Source: a virus. From it: 37,715 bases of DNA. The number at the start of each line of letters is the position of its first letter. Position 1 is the stretch's first letter. The stretch is from positions 1 to 37,715 of the IMG/VR virus record IMGVR_UViG_3300043015_001455; one strand, 5' to 3'. Shown piece after piece: positions 28,957 through 37,715 of the stretch. The notes under the pieces were generated by a model, which saw only the letters and a list, made by a program, of their open reading frames with translations, made no database searches and was not told the DNA's origin. A program made the position numbers and the translations under genes.

Positions 28957-31900
28957 ATGCCAATATCAGAACTAGAGCTTAACAAGGTTCTTCGGGTCGC
29001 AAAAGAGAACCCGGATGACTTGGAATTGCAGGAAGCTGCAATCACGTATTACGATACCTATGAGCGTGAGAAACCGCAAAGGATCAACAAGACACTAGGG
29101 TTTTTCCGGGATCGAGAAACGCACGGGCTAACAGGTGAAACGCTTAACGAAATCAACAGGATACAAAAGCACGATCCGATGGCGCGGTATCGGCTTTTGA
29201 ATGACCGATACTTGAAAGAAGTGGTGGGGGTTGATGAAAAACTTTTAAGGAACGCGGGAACCTCCACACGGGCGGCATACTCAGAAAAGGTATGGGGAAC
29301 GAAAATCACGGATGAAGGGCAATTCTTCCAGCGGATCGCGGACGATGTAGATACCGGGGACGCTCTTGAAAAATACGGAAGGGCGGCAGGATTGCGGGGC
29401 GTTCCGCCTGTTCAAGCGATGGCAGAGCTTCCGGAGGACATTGCGAACTCTGAGGTTTTCCGGGCGAAAGAGTTTGAATTCCGCCAGCAATACGAAAGGG
29501 CGGTAAGGCAGGGAAGCGAAATGATCGGGCCGCACGTTGATCTTGCGCGCAAATTTGCTGCGGACCTGAAAACGTCGATGGGGATTGAAACGGAAGGCGG
29601 CGAAAAGCGGGACGATTCGGATTTCGTCAATACGGTTCTGGACCTTCCGAAAGACAGGCGGGCGGCTTTCATTGCTTCGGTTGTCGAGATAGCAGGGGAA
29701 GGCGAGGACAAGAACATTTTTCAGAAGATGGCTGAACGGGTTGGCCGTTCTACGGGGATGATTTCAAACGGGGCAACGGATTTCTTCGCGCAAAAGTTGG
29801 AAGGAATACACGCGCTTGAACGGGCGATTATCAGAAACGGAAGCATTGAACTGCCGGAAGAGTTAGGTTTCGACACTCACGCGGCTCTACAGGGATCAGT
29901 GAAGCACCGAAAAGACTTTATCAATAGCCTTGATTCGGAGGATGGTCTTTTCACTACAGCTATCCCGGAAGAAGGCTCGGAGGAATGGAACGCTTTACCG
30001 GACGACGTACAAGCGAACCTTGAACAACTGAGCAGGGAGCGGGACGCTGTAATGCTACAGCACGAACTGGAGCAACTGGCTACGGGCGTGATTGATCCAT
30101 CACAGGGGGATTGGTGGCTAGACAAGGGATTGCTTGGCGTTTCCTCTTCGGTTCCTATCATGGTGGCAATGGCTACTCCTCTGGCTGGTCAGCTTGCAGT
30201 TACGTCAGCCTATCGGAACAATGAAAAAATGGATCTACTCCAGGCCAATCCTGGGATGAGCCTAAGCGATGCGGACACTATTGCCGGGTTTTCTTCCGTC
30301 CTGATGACGATGACGGAAAAATTTGAGCTTGGGGTGTTCAAGGGAAAGCTACCGCTTTTGAATGGTTGGTTGAATAAGGCAACGCTGACAACGAAATCAT
30401 TCGTTTCCCGTATGGGAGTCAGGGCGGTAGGGGGAGCGGCGATTGAGATTCCGCAAGAATTCGTTCAAGAGGTATCTACGCCACTATTTCAAGAATTGCT
30501 TTCCGCGCTGTCGTCCGATGTTCCAAGTGTTGATTGGGACGGGGTTCTTACTCCGTTTTTCTCTGATGAGAACATGAGCGAATTGATTCCTACCGTTGTG
30601 ATGATTTCGCTATTCGGTGCGGGGGTTGGAGCGTTACGCGATCACAAGAACGGGCGCGGACTGGTAGCGGACGCGGACGCTCTCCGCTTGGTAGGGATCA
30701 GCGAAGCGAAGGCAAACGAAATCCGGACACTCGCAAAGGCCGAAAAGTGGGACGAAGCGCAAGCACTTCTTCGGGAGGAATTCAAGCAGAGCGGGCGGGA
30801 TCAACAGAGCATGGCGGAAACGCGGGCGGAAATCGCGGAGAAAGTGGTAAAGCAGAAGCAGGAGCGAATGGAAACAATCCAGAAAGCGGAAACGCTGGAC
30901 TTGCTTCCTTCGATCCGGAGGACGGCGGAAGGCTATTCGCTGCAATTCAAGGACGGGACGGCAAGAGGTTTCGAGACTCACGGCGAGGCAATGGACGCGG
31001 CTTTTCAGGCGGCAAGCGATAGCTCTCTGCGACTCCATGAGGAAACTCGGAGCATCATGCGGAAATCTACCAGTAGAATGGAAACTGGCCGCGAGTTTGA
31101 TTTCATCTTTGAGACTCGGGAACTGAATGAAGCGCAAGCGATTGAAGAGGGACTTTCGACGAAGGAGGGCTTAGAGGACCGGCGCAAACAGGGGGAGGTT
31201 CTGGACGATCAGGAATTTGAAAAAGAGGGCGCACAAAAAGAGGACGATTTTCGTGCGCCTACTGAGGAGAGTATTGAGCAGGAATACGACGAAGCCTTTA
31301 CGGCGGCGGAACTTCATGCGCTGGAAGAGGGTGACAAAGACGTTATTTCCATCATCCTCGGGACAAACTCAACCTTTGGCGAGGAAATCCAAAAGACGAC
31401 GATTAGGCTCTTCAACGGTTACACTCCTTATACTGTTCTGGAGGAGAAAGTGGAAGGTGACGTTTCGGCGATGCTGAAAAAAGGAAAGCGGGATTGGCTC
31501 ATTAAATCGCTTCGGGAAGTGGAGGGACAACTAAACACCGGGAAACACGCCAGCCGATTGTTCATTGAAGGGCGGGCCGATGAGGATTTGACGCCGAACG
31601 ACATTCGAGAAGCGTTCTCACACTTGGCAATGTCCTACTTTGCGGGAAGATCCAGGCGCGGAGAGAGCGATATGCAGTCGCAAGAATTCCGCGATTGGGC
31701 GGCGAAGGTCATGCGGGGAAATCTCGGGGTGGCGATGGAATCCTACGGGCGATTTTTCAAAGCAGTCTGGAAGCGGGCGGCAAAGCTGAACAAACTCCGT
31801 AGAGAAGGCAAGCTGGATGCGGATCTTGAAAAGGCTCTGGCTCGATCTGTCGGATTCGGAGAACAGCAAGAATACGATTCTTCGGTGAAGAAGGCGCGGC

Positions 31901-34900
31901 AAGACTTCCTGGACGAACTGGACGAAGGCGGGGGTTTTGAAATGGAACCGGAGACGGCAAGCACGTTTGTGCCTACGGACGACGCTCCTTTCTCGATCAT
32001 TGAAAAGGGACCGGGCTTTGAGGCGTTCTCTATGCCTGACGGTCGCAAGCTGGAAGGACCGGCATCGTTCTCGATCATGGCGTTCCACGGGACTCCGCAC
32101 AAGGTGGACAAGTTCAGTCTTGGGAAGATCGGGACCGGCGAAGGGGCGCAGGCGTACGGATGGGGATTGTATTTTGCGGAAGATTTCAAAGTTGCCAAAA
32201 GCTACAGGGATGGACTTGCAGGGAAACGCTGGAGAAACGAAAACGGATTTCTCGCGGATCAAGTCGGACCAGTTGCTAGAAAGTTCATAAGGGAAGCGGA
32301 GGCTTTAGGGTATGACGCTAGGCAATCATTGAAGGATGCGGCGGAAGGAGCTGCATATTTTGTTTCTCGCGGCGAAAACGTAGAGTCAAATCAATCTGTT
32401 GTAGATGCGGCGAATGAAGCGTTGCCTCTGTTTGAGAGTGCAGAAATAACAGAAACCGGAGCAGTCTACACCGTAGAACTGGACGCGAATCAAGATGACT
32501 TTCTCGATTGGGATAAGCCGTTGAGCGAGCAGAGTGAGAAGGTTCAAAGGGCATTGACTGGACTTTCTGAGGATTACAGCGAAAACTCAGACGAATATGA
32601 CGCGGCAGAATTAGGCCAGACGATTTATTCTAGGGTTCGTTCAATGCTTGTTCAGGGGCAACTGAACATTGACGTTTTTGATTCACGCTACAAAGAGGAC
32701 GCAAAAGACGAAAACGAGCGTTTAGCAGACGTTCTAAACGTGGAAGGTATCAAAGGAATCCGCTACCTGGACGGCAACAGCAGAGCGGACGGCGAAGGCT
32801 CATACAACTACGTGATTTTCGATGAATCCCTAGTCAAGATCCTCAAGGAGAACGGCGAGCCTTTGCAGGATGAGCGGGCGGAAATGCAACCGTCCTTCTC
32901 GATGATTTCTAAGAGCGGAGAATTTGACGACAGCTACCGGATTCAACACCAGCCTTCTTCCGAAGATGCTCGGCTCGACTCTCTTGCCGAACTAATGGGA
33001 GAGGATATTTACGGACCTAACGCATTGCAATACTACGGCGCGGGGCAGGATGGAGAAGCGGAAGCGGTGGAAATCTTCAAAAGAGTAAAGGGCAATCCGG
33101 AAGCCTCGGTTGAAATCTACAGGGTAGTTCCTGATTTTGTAGAAGAAATCAACCCTGGCGATTGGGTTACTATTTCAAAGACGGCTGCGGACGCGATGAA
33201 TGATCCTACTTTTGTGGGGGTGGACAATCAAGGGAATGAGCAAGGCGCAAAGATCATCAGCAAAGAGGTTAAAGCCAAAGAGATAGTTTGGCCGGGGGAT
33301 TCGCTTTTAGAACAGGGCTACGCTCCGGAAGGCTATTCTTTCTCGATGATCTCCAAGCAGGTTGATTCGGACTACCTTGCTGCGGTCGAGGCCGGGGATA
33401 TGGAGGCGGCGCAACGGATGGTCGATGAGGCGGCGAGGCGGGCGGGGGTAGGTAGCCCAAGAGCGGTGGACGATAAGGATATTCTTGATCGTGATTTATT
33501 TTGGAGGTTGGATAGTGCTAGGCAGGAATTGAATCCGGCATTCAAATCAACTTCACAAAATGACGATATTATAGAGGACGGGCTATCTACATGGCCAACC
33601 TTAGAGCGATTGCTGCATAATATCGCGTACGGGGACGCTGATTATTCGATGGGGAGTGTTGATATTGTTGCAATTCACGGTGAAGAAGTAGGCGTTGGGC
33701 AGGATGGGGAGCCAGTTATTATTCCAAACTCAGAGGCGGCGCGATTTAGGCACGAAAACCTAGCCGTGTATGGGGATACTCCGGTTTCAGACATGGCCGA
33801 TGCAGCAGAAGATGGTTTAACGATTCCTGATTTTCTTAGGTTCGGCTGGTCCCGCGTTGCTGAAATGCAAATGAGATTCGATCCCGTAACCTACGACTCG
33901 GACGGCAACGTGATTCCGCTCTCCAAGCGTTTCGATTCTTCGCGGGATGAGATTAGCTTCTCGATGATCTCAGTATCAAAACACCTTCGTGATGATCCTA
34001 GATTTGAAACTCTAAAGGCTGACGGACGTATTGAGACGGGCGTAGACATCGGGAGATTCATCGGGGATAACATTATCCTTCATGCTCCGGACAATGCCTT
34101 TGCTGGCGAAATAGATTTTGGTGACGGTAATGTGGTAGAAGGTAAAGGGGGGGTGTACTACCCGCTTGTATTCGCAGATGACAATTACTTTTGGGCATCG
34201 ACGCGGAACGCTGCAATGGGAATGGCGAAACTTCTGAACGAAAACTCAGCAAAGAACGGCGGGAGGATTCGCATGGGTCTGGTTTCTTCGCCTGTCGAAA
34301 AACTATTTTCTTCTTCGACGCTATCAATTGGAACCGTTACATTTTTCGAGGCATTAGCAAAAAACCCTAGAAAGAGCGGAGTAACACGTACGAAACTCAA
34401 TGCAATGATAGCAAGAGCCTCCAGAGCGGAGGCGGTTGTAAATGGGAAGGCCAAAGGTTTTTCTGCGAGGCTAAGGGTTGGAGATGGGCTGGACGCGAAC
34501 CTGGTGAACATCCGGAAACTACTCGATCCCGATAAATCTATTTTCGCGGTGCGCAAGGCTTTCGTGGAATCCCTAGCGTCTCAGCTTGCCGAAGAAACAA
34601 AAGGAAATGATAATCACGCTTCCTATATTGCGGAAACATTAACCAGGGAAGGCAACAGATTTGCAAAGGGTGCTATTAAATCTGGTAAATTATCTAAAGC
34701 GGCAATCCTTCAAGGACTAGGGGATCTTTTTACAGAGCCATTTCTCAAAGACTTTCAGGAACACGGGAACGGCAAAGTTTACGCAATCATTGAAGTTGAT
34801 GGAGAAGTCGAGGCTATTCCATCAGACAGGCATGAAAGTTACCCGTTTGCAATTTCACCGAAAGACAAGGGGAACAAGGTAAAGGTGAACGTTCTGCGCG

Positions 34901-37715
34901 AAGCGTTCGACTGGCAAACAGTAGTCGGCAAAGAAGGCGGCGAGAAAACGCTACCATCCGAAAGGAAGAAACTTTTTCCAACATCCGGGATTTCCGGCGC
35001 AGGTCTTGAGGTTCTCCCGCTCCCGAAAGATAGTCCTGGAGCACCACTTTCTTTCTCGATCCTCAAAAACGCAGACACGCGCATTGCGTCCGCATTCTCC
35101 CCCGTCAAACCGAAACCGGAAGCAAAGCGCAAGATTGTCCAGGAGGTTCAAAGGCGAGTAGCGGAAGCGGAGCGGAAGTGGCAAACGATTCTCAACGCGA
35201 ACCGCTCAAACAAGGAAATCGAAGCGGAGCGCAAGAACCGGGAGGCGGATCTAATGGCGGATAAGCTCGATACGCTCTCTCCTTCGATGGTGGCGGCTCT
35301 GGAGGTTTCAAACGATCTGGATGACGAGGCGCAACGTCCGCTTCTCTCGCGGCTTCTCACGCGCAAGACTTACACGCGCAAGGACGGGAAGGTTGTCGGA
35401 TATTGGGGCGGGTCGATCAAAGCCAAGAGCAAGGCCAGTGACAACAGCCTAGCGGAATACGATGATATGCCCGATGGCTTACCGTCCTACGTGTTTGGCG
35501 GTGATATGTCACCGGATCAGGCGGCGGCAGAAAACGGCTTCGATTCCGTGGCGGATTTCTGGACGGCATTAGAGCGGGAAATCGAATCATTCCGCTCGGT
35601 CAAAGAGCAAAGCGCGGAAGCAACGGCGCAACTTCGCGAACTCGAAAAGGAAGCTCGGGACGAATCCCGCGAATGGGCGGCGGAACAACGGAAACTCAGG
35701 CGTGGGGTAGGATCGGACCGGCAAACGCTTATCGGCGCAATGCGAACACTGGACGCAATGATTTCCGCTCTTCCTCCGGAGGTTCGTGGCAAGATCGGCG
35801 GATATACCCGGTTGGCGCAATTCAAGGGGCCGGTTCCAATGATGGAGCATTTGGAGAAGAAAGCGGAAAAGGTTAAGCAGGTTCTGGAAACTTGGTTGGT
35901 AAAAGAGCAACGCAAGCGAGTCGATAAAGCACTTGAAAAAGCGAAGGTAAAAAAGACGGCTAAGGGAATCCCTAAGTCTGATCTTCCTGCCGATACTCTA
36001 AGTGAGTTACAAGCGATCAAGGAATACGCGGACCTCTCTAAGCTGGAATACGATGAGCAACTATCCGAACTCAGTGAGAGACTGGCGGAATCCGGAAGCG
36101 CGGCGGATACGGAGCGAATCACGGACGATATGGTGCGGCTTGTGAGCTTCGGACACATTGACGGGATGGATAGTGCGCAACTGGAATCCGTTGCCGACAA
36201 TCTGGAAACCCTGATAAAAACGGGGAAAACCATCAAACAGGTGATGGACGAGGAGCGGGCGGCAGAAGTCCAGCGTATTGTTGACTTCGTAAACGAGGAT
36301 GTTACCGGAGGAAAGGGGGAAATGCTCTCAAACGAAGCGAAGAAGAGAGCAAGGAAGCGAAAAGGATTGGGCGGGATCAAAGGCGGAATAGCGGGACAGC
36401 ACCGAAGGAATCTTTCCTGGGAATGGATTCTGAACGGATTGGCTCGGGAAAATACCGAAGTGGGAACGCTTCAAGGAAAGTCTACGAAAGAACTCTCTGA
36501 GATGGTTCACGTAGCAACCCACAAAGAGAAGAGGGCTAACCTGAAATCAGCGAGGGAATTCAAAGATTTTCTTTCCGAAGTATTCCAGGCCAAAGGCGTG
36601 AAGCTATCGCGTAAACTCGAAAAGCTAAGCGAGGAGATTGAAAAGACTGGGGTTTTCCGAATTGATTACGGACGAAAGGGAAAAACCACAAAGAAGGAGA
36701 TTCGCGCAACGGTGGTTGAATCCGTTCTTGTGGGCGGGGTAGATCCCGGCTCACTCGGCTTTGACGCTAAAGAGTGGAACCTTATCAAGCTGGCGTATCA
36801 AGAGCGATCACAGAAACAGAAGGGCAAAAAACTATCCCTTCCAGATAACGCAATTATCAGATACGAAGTTGAGAACCAGGGGCGGAAAGAAGAACTCGAT
36901 CTTTCACAGGACCAGGCGATTAATTTGACAATGCTTTACCGGCAAGAGGAGCTTCGCGAGTCCATGCAGGAAGAGGGATATAGCGATGAAACAATGGAGC
37001 AAATGGAGGCTTTTCTTTCCCCGCAAGCAAAAGAGATTCGGGAATGGTTGGCGGAATTCTACGATAGAAATCACGGGGAATTAAACAAGGTCTTCAAGGT
37101 GGAGAACGGCGCGAACCTTCCCAAGATTGAGAACTATTCGCCCGCGGTAAGAATGGCGCAAGGGACTGAAAAGGAAATGGAAATCAACGGGCAAGGCGGC
37201 TCTGCGATGACGACAACCCCTAGCTTTTTCATCAGTCGCGTAAAGAACTTCGCGCAAATGGATCAGCGAATCGGAGCGATGGAGATTTACTCCAGGCATT
37301 CCATGCAAAGTAATCACTACATCGCATGGGCTAAGCCGGTGAAGATCCTGCGGGGCGTATTCGGCAACGCGGATGTTAAGGGAAACATCAAGGCTTACCG
37401 GGGGGACGACCATCTAAAACTGGTGAACGAACGGATTGAATGGTTCGCGGACGGGGGGAACAGGGCGGCAGGACATTACGCATTCCTCTCTTCTCTCCGG
37501 AACACGTTCACCTTATCGGCTCTTTCTTGGAATATCTTCACTTCATTGAAACAGCTTACTTCTCTTCCGGCTTATATGTTCGATATGAGCGCGGCAGATT
37601 TCGCGACGTATTCAGCAAAGTTTGCGGCTGACATTCCGGGGAATATCAAATCCATGCTTGAAACGGAATACGTTAAGGCGCGCTTAGAAGAGGGCTACGA
37701 GCGCGACGTTATTTC
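28957..37715 (+). CDS. Giant polyvalent internal virion protein (gp16 position), 5' part; continues at 2-931
   Basis: 2,919 codons in this window; 3,173 residues after circular joining. N-terminal ~385 residues are helical. Hydrophobic stretches lie at ~391-419 and ~543-563, with an amphipathic segment between. ART-like cassette 1 (~1037-1305): FHGTPHK with His1044, GWGLYFAED with Tyr1072, ending SYNYVIFDES (Asn1284 where PARP-like enzymes have Glu). Cassette 2 (~1313-1460): EIYRVVP (Arg1389), GDWVTISK (Ser1407). Cassette 3 (~1461-1666): the helical hairpin VEAGDMEAAQRMVDEA without the usual HGT core, ending VTYDSDGNVIPLSKRF. Cassette 4 (~1667-2031) is unnamed. Then long helical regions and the C-terminal membrane-type part. 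Such polyvalent proteins carry effector domains injected with DNA. Confidence 0.85.
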   Translation, partial: MPISELELNKVLRVAKENPDDLELQEAAITYYDTYEREKPQRINKTLGFFRDRETHGLTGETLNEINRIQKHDPMARYRLLNDRYLKEVVGVDEKLLRNAGTSTRAAYSEKVWGTKITDEGQFFQRIADDVDTGDALEKYGRAAGLRGVPPVQAMAELPEDIANSEVFRAKEFEFRQQYERAVRQGSEMIGPHVDLARKFAADLKTSMGIETEGGEKRDDSDFVNTVLDLPKDRRAAFIASVVEIAGEGEDKNIFQKMAERVGRSTGMISNGATDFFAQKLEGIHALERAIIRNGSIELPEELGFDTHAALQGSVKHRKDFINSLDSEDGLFTTAIPEEGSEEWNALPDDVQANLEQLSRERDAVMLQHELEQLATGVIDPSQGDWWLDKGLLGVSSSVPIMVAMATPLAGQLAVTSAYRNNEKMDLLQANPGMSLSDADTIAGFSSVLMTMTEKFELGVFKGKLPLLNGWLNKATLTTKSFVSRMGVRAVGGAAIEIPQEFVQEVSTPLFQELLSALSSDVPSVDWDGVLTPFFSDENMSELIPTVVMISLFGAGVGALRDHKNGRGLVADADALRLVGISEAKANEIRTLAKAEKWDEAQALLREEFKQSGRDQQSMAETRAEIAEKVVKQKQERMETIQKAETLDLLPSIRRTAEGYSLQFKDGTARGFETHGEAMDAAFQAASDSSLRLHEETRSIMRKSTSRMETGREFDFIFETRELNEAQAIEEGLSTKEGLEDRRKQGEVLDDQEFEKEGAQKEDDFRAPTEESIEQEYDEAFTAAELHALEEGDKDVISIILGTNSTFGEEIQKTTIRLFNGYTPYTVLEEKVEGDVSAMLKKGKRDWLIKSLREVEGQLNTGKHASRLFIEGRADEDLTPNDIREAFSHLAMSYFAGRSRRGESDMQSQEFRDWAAKVMRGNLGVAMESYGRFFKAVWKRAAKLNKLRREGKLDADLEKALARSVGFGEQQEYDSSVKKARQDFLDELDEGGGFEMEPETASTFVPTDDAPFSIIEKGPGFEAFSMPDGRKLEGPASFSIMAFHGTPHKVDKFSLGKIGTGEGAQAYGWGLYFAEDFKVAKSYRDGLAGKRWRNENGFLADQVGPVARKFIREAEALGYDARQSLKDAAEGAAYFVSRGENVESNQSVVDAANEALPLFESAEITETGAVYTVELDANQDDFLDWDKPLSEQSEKVQRALTGLSEDYSENSDEYDAAELGQTIYSRVRSMLVQGQLNIDVFDSRYKEDAKDENERLADVLNVEGIKGIRYLDGNSRADGEGSYNYVIFDESLVKILKENGEPLQDERAEMQPSFSMISKSGEFDDSYRIQHQPSSEDARLDSLAELMGEDIYGPNALQYYGAGQDGEAEAVEIFKRVKGNPEASVEIYRVVPDFVEEINPGDWVTISKTAADAMNDPTFVGVDNQGNEQGAKIISKEVKAKEIVWPGDSLLEQGYAPEGYSFSMISKQVDSDYLAAVEAGDMEAAQRMVDEAARRAGVGSPRAVDDKDILDRDLFWRLDSARQELNPAFKSTSQNDDIIEDGLSTWPTLERLLHNIAYGDADYSMGSVDIVAIHGEEVGVGQDGEPVIIPNSEAARFRHENLAVYGDTPVSDMADAAEDGLTIPDFLRFGWSRVAEMQMRFDPVTYDSDGNVIPLSKRFDSSRDEISFSMISVSKHLRDDPRFETLKADGRIETGVDIGRFIGDNIILHAPDNAFAGEIDFGDGNVVEGKGGVYYPLVFADDNYFWASTRNAAMGMAKLLNENSAKNGGRIRMGLVSSPVEKLFSSSTLSIGTVTFFEALAKNPRKSGVTRTKLNAMIARASRAEAVVNGKAKGFSARLRVGDGLDANLVNIRKLLDPDKSIFAVRKAFVESLASQLAEETKGNDNHASYIAETLTREGNRFAKGAIKSGKLSKAAILQGLGDLFTEPFLKDFQEHGNGKVYAIIEVDGEVEAIPSDRHESYPFAISPKDKGNKVKVNVLREAFDWQTVVGKEGGEKTLPSERKKLFPTSGISGAGLEVLPLPKDSPGAPLSFSILKNADTRIASAFSPVKPKPEAKRKIVQEVQRRVAEAERKWQTILNANRSNKEIEAERKNREADLMADKLDTLSPSMVAALEVSNDLDDEAQRPLLSRLLTRKTYTRKDGKVVGYWGGSIKAKSKASDNSLAEYDDMPDGLPSYVFGGDMSPDQAAAENGFDSVADFWTALEREIESFRSVKEQSAEATAQLRELEKEARDESREWAAEQRKLRRGVGSDRQTLIGAMRTLDAMISALPPEVRGKIGGYTRLAQFKGPVPMMEHLEKKAEKVKQVLETWLVKEQRKRVDKALEKAKVKKTAKGIPKSDLPADTLSELQAIKEYADLSKLEYDEQLSELSERLAESGSAADTERITDDMVRLVSFGHIDGMDSAQLESVADNLETLIKTGKTIKQVMDEERAAEVQRIVDFVNEDVTGGKGEMLSNEAKKRARKRKGLGGIKGGIAGQHRRNLSWEWILNGLARENTEVGTLQGKSTKELSEMVHVATHKEKRANLKSAREFKDFLSEVFQAKGVKLSRKLEKLSEEIEKTGVFRIDYGRKGKTTKKEIRATVVESVLVGGVDPGSLGFDAKEWNLIKLAYQERSQKQKGKKLSLPDNAIIRYEVENQGRKEELDLSQDQAINLTMLYRQEELRESMQEEGYSDETMEQMEAFLSPQAKEIREWLAEFYDRNHGELNKVFKVENGANLPKIENYSPAVRMAQGTEKEMEINGQGGSAMTTTPSFFISRVKNFAQMDQRIGAMEIYSRHSMQSNHYIAWAKPVKILRGVFGNADVKGNIKAYRGDDHLKLVNERIEWFADGGNRAAGHYAFLSSLRNTFTLSALSWNIFTSLKQLTSLPAYMFDMSAADFATYSAKFAADIPGNIKSMLETEYVKARLEEGYERDVI
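31990..35064 (+). repeat. Recurring Phe-Ser boundary motif in the giant protein
   Basis: F-S-[I/M] occurs at residues 1012, 1024, 1038, 1314, 1462, 1668 and 2033. It falls at the start of ART cassette 1, between cassettes 1, 2, 3 and 4, and after cassette 4. Six of seven share the DNA TTCTCGAT; three share TTCTCGATGAT. I saw none in the N-terminal 1,000 residues. Either a protease-recognition or linker motif, or the traces of cassette exchange at shared DNA junctions. Confidence 0.8.
37548..37715. repeat. Right copy of contig-end overlap
   Basis: It matches bases 1-168 at 160 of 168 positions. The differences are mostly third-position changes; only ATG to CTT (codon 110-112) changes a residue, Met to Leu. 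The pattern is what would be expected from two coding variants of the same locus in a phage population. Confidence 0.85.

Noticed and set aside
35517-36380. Minus-strand open frame of 287 codons
   Set aside because: Ser/Arg/Phe-rich composition is the usual antisense shadow of a Lys/Glu-rich helical region of the giant protein.
1-37715. Temperate lifestyle genes (integrase, CI-type repressor, att sites)
   Set aside because: No tyrosine or serine integrase motifs were found; the RHH, winged-helix and MarR-like proteins alone do not show lysogeny.
1-37715. A T7-type RNA polymerase or DNA polymerase gene, as expected in an autographivirus
   Set aside because: No reading frame of suitable size outside the structural genes; the replication locus is of the initiator type.

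Overview
The window is almost certainly one complete genome, or very nearly so, of a tailed phage of the short-tailed (podovirus) type. All genes lie on the + strand. They are packed tightly, often with 4-base ATGA overlaps, and GC is moderate (estimated by eye). The head-and-tail set is T7-like: a head-tail connector portal, scaffold, capsid, tail tubular A and B proteins, and a gp14/gp15/gp16-like internal virion series. I found no phage RNA polymerase, DNA polymerase, integrase or CI-type repressor. Replication seems to rely on an initiator protein plus the host replisome, with a Bet/Exo recombination pair. The host cannot be named. Injected-protein genes of the T7 type suggest a Gram-negative host, and internal genes with AAGGAGGT Shine-Dalgarno sites show the host uses a normal anti-SD.

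The two ends match: bases 1-168 align without gaps to 37548-37715 at 160/168 positions. The gene that runs off the right end (from 28957) is continued by the open frame at the left end (to 931). Closed, the genome would be about 37,547 bp and this gene would encode a single 3,173-residue virion protein.

Layout in circular order: (1) lysis and tail-adaptor end (936-2319): T7 gp17-like fibre adaptor domain, Pam3-gp28-like holin, two-domain endolysin. (2) Early region (2316-11526): small proteins, an SSB-like protein ending DDIPF, RHH/winged-helix/MarR-like regulators, Bet and YqaJ/Exo nuclease, VRR-NUC nuclease, a replication initiator with an iteron array inside its own gene (lambda O style), and a C5 cytosine methyltransferase whose DNA is also open in the +1 frame. 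(3) Packaging and head (11597-19383): terS, terL, GNAT-like protein, portal, scaffold, capsid, head protein, with terminators at 13990, 17747 and 19393. (4) tRNA with CAU anticodon (19438-19510) that carries initiator-tRNA hallmarks. (5) Tail and ejection (19521-37715 then 2-931): two paralogous tail tubular A proteins, the second fused to a collagen-like fibre; tail tubular B with an inserted repeat array; internal virion proteins; and the giant polyvalent protein with ADP-ribosyltransferase-like cassettes separated by a recurring Phe-Ser motif.

The most interesting signals are the initiator-like phage tRNA, the dual-coded methyltransferase locus, the Phe-Ser boundary motif in the giant ejected protein, the fusion of a tail-ring protein to a fibre, and the iteron origin inside the initiator gene.
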